Source: Chara braunii (taxonomy: Eukaryota > Streptophyta > Charophyceae > Charales > Characeae). Taken from it: a stretch of 21,934 bases of DNA. The notes under the pieces were generated by a model. It searched no databases and was not told where the DNA came from. It worked only from the letters and a program-made list of their open reading frames with translations. Position numbers and translations under genes: made by a program. The stretch spans positions 784,406 to 806,339 of the forward strand of contig BFEA01000250.1 in assembly GCA_003427395.1 (NCBI GenBank), given 5' to 3'. Numbering within the stretch: the stretch's first letter is position 1; each line of letters opens with the position of its first letter. This document shows, in pieces, positions 17,590 through 21,934 of this stretch.

Positions 17590-18796
17590 CTATCTATTCT
17601 TAACCAGGTTGTTCAACTCGTCACTGAACTTACCGGGAATTTTCAAGTTGCTTGTTGATAAAAGTGTTTGCCCAGTTATCAAAATTATCCATGACATCAC
17701 AATAGGGTTGCCTTTTTTATTGTCTACCACCTCATGCAGCCCTATTGAGGAGAGACATCCCCCATCGAAGGCTGGTCTCGTTAATTAGTCTAACGTATAG
17801 AAAGTTAACATATAGAAATGTACATGAGGCATATTACTAGCATATCGGCAACACCGACCGTCTGTACAATTCGCGTACATCCCGTGGACATGCGTACAGG
17901 AGATGTTCAGCCACACATGAGGGCACAGACAACAAAAATTACGCTTTTCCGGTCCTTGCAGGGAGGGGTCATGGCAGGGAGTGGGGGGTGGTGGGAGGCT
18001 GGGATGGGTCAATGGAAGGATAGAAGGTTGAGGGGATGGCGATAAGTGTGTGCTCCTCCAAGGAGGAACGGAGGGGAAAAGGGCAAGGAGAACCCTCTAT
18101 ATCTTGACTTTCCTTTCTCAAGTTCATGTCGAGTGGATGTGCAATCCGAGACCAGATGCGGACACAGACACACAGACACGACACATCCGCCACTGCTATG
18201 ATCAATTAGTATAATGGTGATAGTCTTTTTTGAACTCTTTTTTTCTCTCTCTTTCTTTCTTTGTTTCTAAACTTTCTTTCAAGTACCACTCTGTTTTTTT
18301 TTTTTTTTTTAATGACCTTATGGCCCACTCCTCCATTCTATTCTGGGGAGCATCAGGTCAGTCTCTCTTTCCACCAGCAGGGCTGCACACTTATGTAATA
18401 TTGTGTGGACTGCTTGGAATGCGTTTCTTTGAATTTATCTGCCAACGCTGATCGTCTCCAAGGGGGAATTGAATGGCAGAGATTGATGAAAAGTACCCTA
18501 TCCGATCCCAACACCCCTACCCTTCGGAAAGAAATGCCCTGCCACACTTCTCTTCCGTTTTTCTGGGAACAGAACAGCCGTTTGGCAGCCATTCTTGAAT
18601 TCCTCATCAAAAGGGAACACCGTGTCTTGTGCCAGCTCTGCCAAAGACACTTCTCTGAAGGACACTTTCATGCATCTTTTTCGTTCCCAGCGTTAGCACT
18701 AAATTTTGACACTCTAGAAATTTGGTACACCAGGAAGGAAGCGTGAGGGTGTTATATGTTGTATTCAATTTTGACTTGCCGGGGAAATAGGAACCG
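17587..18796. other. Intergenic DNA, no gene recognised
   Basis: There is a T18-type tract at 18293-18310. Open frames at 18353-18746 on both strands have no recognisable domain. No RNA gene was seen. Confidence 0.4.
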
Positions 18797-19720
18797 TGTG
18801 AGGCTCAAGGCCTCGGTAAGCCCTACTGGGCCCTGTTTCAGCAAGAAAGGCCGCCCTAAGTGAAGGCGGGCCTGACAAGTGACGAGAGGCCTATTTTGGG
18901 TTTTGACGCAGCTGGGAAATTCAGGCAGTTGCACAGCGCCAGTTGGTTGAGTGAGCCAAGGCCCTGCCTGCCTTTTTCCAAATGTATCTGAGGCAGGCCC
19001 TGGGCCAGACACGGGGCATGAACTGAACACAGGCCGCTGGCAGTTGGACACGGGTAACCACCCCAGCCCCTGTGGAAGATTCCCTGGGACAGGGGCTCAG
19101 CAACTTGGGGCCTACCGGAAGCTTCCGTGGGGAGGCCCAGGCCAGCGAGGCAGTCCACGACTGGCAGCCTCATTCCATAAGGGAAAGGGCCTGGCTGCTG
19201 GCTGGACATCCGGGCACTCGCTGCTTATGCGCAAGCGCTACTGTGCCAGCTGCTGGAGCGAGTGCCTACGCACTCACGGGCGAGCAGGGAAGAAGCAGGC
19301 ATCCATAGTCAAGCTGTCCTGCGCGTTGCTGGATGGGGCGCATGGTGGTCCTTGGGTGCACGTGACATCTGTGTGGGGGTTCGAGGTTGTGAGTGAAGCG
19401 TAAGACATACCTGGTGCTTGAGGCGAGCGGCATTGACCGAGATCTGCTCGTACTTCGGGAAGCTGTTGATGTCACCAGCGGCATTGTAGATAGGCTAGAT
19501 AGGATCTGCCATTCATAGTCTGGGCGCTGAGCACCAGATAGGGATTCGACATTGGTTCATTGTTGATGATGATGAGACTATTCCAACATTGTCACTTGTG
19601 AGCTTTTGCTGTGCTCTTACTTGGTGGAACTCAAAGTTGCAATTCTGCTTTTTGTTCGAGGTCAAGACTATCGGCTTTCATGTGTATGATGCTGCTTGGT
19701 TTCTGGAATTCGCTCATGCA
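18797..19720 (+). repeat. 5' LTR of a family 2 retrotransposon (copy B)
   Basis: This 924-bp sequence begins TGTGAGGC and ends CTCATGCA. It is collinear with copy A (6692-7631): shared AAGGCCTCG-TAAGCCCTACTGGGCCC, AGAGGCCTATTTTGG, TTGCACAGCGCCAGTTGGTTG, GGTGCATGGTGGTCC-like, GATCTGCTCGTACTTCGG, ATAGGATCTGCCAT and TTCATGTGTATGAT blocks. It is directly followed by a PBS, which shows that family 2 is an LTR family and that this copy faces right. Its 3' LTR is not in the window, so no target duplication can be tested. Confidence 0.85.
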
Positions 19721-19723
19721 TTT

Positions 19724-19735
19724 TGGTATCGGAGC
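19724..19735 (+). promoter_or_regulatory. Primer binding site after LTR copy B
   Basis: TGGTATCGGAGC lies three bases after the LTR's terminal CA and differs by one base (A to G) from the initiator tRNA-Met PBS TGGTATCAGAGC. Confidence 0.82.
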
Positions 19736-21215
19736 TGTGGTACGTTGCGCTAATCTGGCGCTTGTCTTCTCCTTATGGGGTGCCTTGCACGCGGTTAGCT
19801 GGGTGAGCGACCGTGGGTAGTGCGCAGTGGGGAGGGCAAAGGCAAGCAGGCGACCCAGGTGGAGAGGGGTATCGCAAGGAAGGCTGAGTGGTGATATTGG
19901 TTTTTTCGCAGTGTGATGAGAACTATCTGATGCGCGGTTGATGCTGAGGTGGAACAGCGGTATAATGCTGGTTGTGCCAAGGCAATGATTGGTCATCACA
20001 ATCGACGTCACGTTATCTGGTGAGAATGTCTGTGGTTGGGGGCAGCTATTTTGAGATACGTTATCTACCCTCTTCGACACTTCTTACCATGAGGATGTGT
20101 GTTCTGTCTTGAGAGTCCCCTCATGTGAGGAGTCGAGTGCGCTCAACCTTGAGAGTCAGCATTGTTCACGTGGAGCATCTGGAAGGAGAGGGCGTTGCCA
20201 TCTGAAGCGCCCTGGACGAAGCACTGGGTCACGGTCACCATGCCAACCCACCGAGAGCAGAGCACACATGCTTTGCTGTTTTGTCCTTTGTCTGCCAGCT
20301 GAGCTTTAGAGAGGTAATGAGGGGCAGGCCAGCCCTACAGAAGAAACGAACCGGATGTCTATAAATAAATACCGGCGGGTTACCTTCCGTTGGCTGTGAT
20401 CATTGTCCTGTTTGTGACGTTAAATAATTCCTGAGGACCTCTGGGGAAGTCCTTAAACTGCCTCTTGATCAGCCAATCGGTCGGTGTCAGGCTCGCTGCA
20501 CGTGAGGGTAAACACGGTGCAGGGCTGGCCAGCTCAGCATTGACTTGGGGCACAGGGTTGGGCCGTGTGCACACCTTTAGAAACACACGTTATCTGGATT
20601 GCTCAGGAACGCTGACGTCAAGTGACATCAAGAAGAACTGAGGGAGGGGTAGATAAGTTCGGGAACAATTTCACTCTGCAAACAGCCATACAAATGATTC
20701 TATTTTTATTTTGATTAGTTAGATGTACAGCCATTAACACATCTGACAGACAGCATAGGTAGAACTTTCTGTTTCTCCTTATCTGCTTTCTGTTTGCGAA
20801 CTGATCAAATAGAATAGTTTCGTTTGTAGGAATCTGGACTTACCTGTTGGACACAAACGTGTATCGTCTAATAAGGGCACCGATCAATTATTTTCATTTT
20901 TTTAAATCGGTCTGAGCGCTGCGGTAGGCAACCGAGTGTACCCTAGTGCAGACAATGCACAGTGCTGTAGCATATGAGCGACAGGGAGGACCCTGAGCCG
21001 GACGATCGGATCCTGCATTCGTCAAGCGGTAGACGCCCGTTGGTCCACGTAGCATTAGGACCCGAGGGTGACCGTCTTCTGTTCCGTCAAGCCTCGCCTT
21101 AACGTCTGTCCGTTGGTCGGTCGGTACCGGAGGCCAACAGACCACAAGTCGAAACGTGACTAGTTTCCAAAAACGAAAAAAAAAAAAAAAAAAACCTCCA
21201 AGATGTACCACGGGG
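19736..21215 (+). other. Putative leader/internal sequence of the copy B element, then unannotated DNA
   Basis: No gag or pol motif is seen in any frame. It may be a long non-coding leader or an internally deleted element; where element sequence gives way to host DNA cannot be placed. A TATAAATA box-like sequence at 20360-20367 and an A19 tract near 21177-21194 are the only landmarks. Confidence 0.4.
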
Positions 21216-21299
21216 GACAGGCTCCGCAAATTCAGTGCGCACTGTAAAATCAGGGTCGACAGGCTCAGCAATTTCGGTGCGCACTGTAAATCAGGGTTG
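21216..21299. repeat. 42-bp tandem duplication
   Basis: Two adjacent units start GACAGGCTC (21216 and 21258) and share GCGCACTGTAAA-TCAGGGT. A partial third, ACAGGCTCCG, starts near 21306. Confidence 0.88.
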
Positions 21300-21880
21300 G
21301 CAAAAAACAGGCTCCGAGGTACTAGTGATTTAAAGCACCAGTGCATGCCAGCTATCGGCCGCGGCCCCCTTTCGGAGGCTGCCTGCCGCTAATTCATTTT
21401 ATCTACGGCGCTCGGCCTCCTAAATTGTCGGAGAGGCTCAAAACAGGTTCTCCAGTTGCCTGGGGCCATGTACTGGTGGTTTAAAAGAACATGGAGCAAA
21501 CCTACCCTCATGAGGCAGCAAGGTTCACTCCCGGATTTCGAACTGTGGACTTGAGCTACTTTTTTGGCGTCGTCACCCAAGAACGGGGCAAGGCGGAGCT
21601 GGGATACGGCAGGGAGGAGGAAGGAGGGTGGTGAGGAGGTGGCGGGGACTCGGGTGGATCGCAGGGAAAAGGAAGGAGGTGGTGAGGAGGTGGGGGGGAC
21701 TCGGGGACCACCACGCTGCAAGCCATGGTGAGCAATTGCATTTTAAACTAGGCTACCAGAGTGGCCCAGGACCACTTGCTTGGCCAGGCCCAAATATATA
21801 TATATATATCGTCAAATAGAACTGCCCGGTAAACCGTAGGCAGAGAGGGAGAAGAGGACAACAAACGAGGGGCTGTGACA
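21300..21880. other. Unannotated DNA next to the hammerhead ribozyme
   Basis: Plus-strand GGAGG/GGTGG-rich repeats lie at 21600-21715, and an (AT)8 run at 21794-21809. On the minus strand, just downstream of the ribozyme, TGTCACAGCCCC (21869-21880) looks like a common LTR start; no partner end was found. Confidence 0.4.
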
Positions 21881-21934
21881 AACTGTTTCGTCGGAGTTTC
21901 ACCGACTCATCAGGAGGCTGAACCCTCAACAGTC
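21881..21934 (-). ncRNA. Type III hammerhead self-cleaving ribozyme
   Basis: Read on the minus strand from the window edge, every hammerhead element is present in order. Stem III 5' strand GACUGU (21934-21929) is followed by U17 (21928), so the cleavage triplet is GUU and the cut falls between 21928 and 21927. Stem I is GAGG/CCUC (21927-21924 with 21917-21914) around loop GUUCAG. The core CUGAUGA is at 21913-21907. Stem II is GUCGG/CCGAC (21906-21902 with 21894-21890) around loop UGAAACU. The core GAA is at 21889-21887, and the stem III 3' strand ACAGUU (21886-21881) includes the A15.1-U16.1 pair and one G·U. Loop I UUCA is complementary to loop II UGAA, which fits the loop-loop contact of natural hammerheads. 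U at position 17 obeys the NUH rule but is rarer than C. Stem III may be longer beyond the window. The role is self-cleavage of a minus-strand transcript, perhaps of a retrozyme-like element; the host element is unknown. Confidence 0.88.

Noticed and set aside
18353-18746. Opposing ORFs, one with CQLCQRHFSEGHFH resembling a zinc finger
   Set aside because: The spacing does not fit a named zinc-finger class, and no homologue is recognised.
21500-21560. GTAGCTCAAG...AGTTCGAAATCC on the minus strand as a tRNA gene
   Set aside because: The A-box and B-box-like strings are only about 10 bp apart, too close for a tRNA, and no cloverleaf forms.
1-21934. CRISPR array, bacterial operon or phage features
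   Set aside because: No regularly spaced identical repeats with unique spacers, no ribosome-binding-site-led gene runs; the window is clearly eukaryotic and repeat-rich.

Overview
The window looks like repeat-rich intergenic DNA from a eukaryotic nuclear genome, most likely a green plant or streptophyte alga. Both recognisable LTR-type primer binding sites match plant initiator-methionine tRNA, and plant-type LINE, Ty3/gypsy and SINE-like sequences are mixed with long (GA)n, (GT)n, (ATC)n, poly-G and poly-C tracts. A charophyte such as Chara is a guess from style only. I found no intact, recognisable host gene.

Layout. 1-58: (GA)n. About 552-1471, minus: decayed LINE ORF2 missing the second half of its reverse transcriptase. 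1666-1952: SINE-like insertion with a 15-bp target duplication. 2007-2522: diverged duplications and a weak ORF with an IQ-like motif. About 2660-3836, minus: diverged LTR of a second family. 3837-4924: low-complexity and AT-rich DNA. 4925-12253: a complete but defective Ty3/gypsy-like element with two ~1.28-kb LTRs, PBS, polypurine tract and an AATC target duplication. Its gag, nucleocapsid and protease are broken by stops and frameshifts, and pol is deleted from early in the reverse transcriptase to just before the polypurine tract. A 940-bp solo LTR of the second family (6692-7631, target duplication TGAG) sits nested in its leader.

12254-18796 is mostly unannotated DNA with duplications, microsatellites, a tRNA-like fragment (15212-15281) and one possible minus-strand exon (15645-15921). 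18797-19720 is another LTR of the second family, followed directly by a PBS at 19724-19735, so it is probably the left end of an element running rightward.

The most interesting item is at the right edge. The minus strand of 21881-21934 folds as a complete type III hammerhead self-cleaving ribozyme: CUGAUGA core, 5-bp stem II, GAA core, 4-bp stem I and at least 6 bp of stem III. It may mark a retrozyme-like or other ribozyme-bearing retroelement that continues beyond the window. All calls come from reading the sequence by eye; no alignment, folding program or database search was run.
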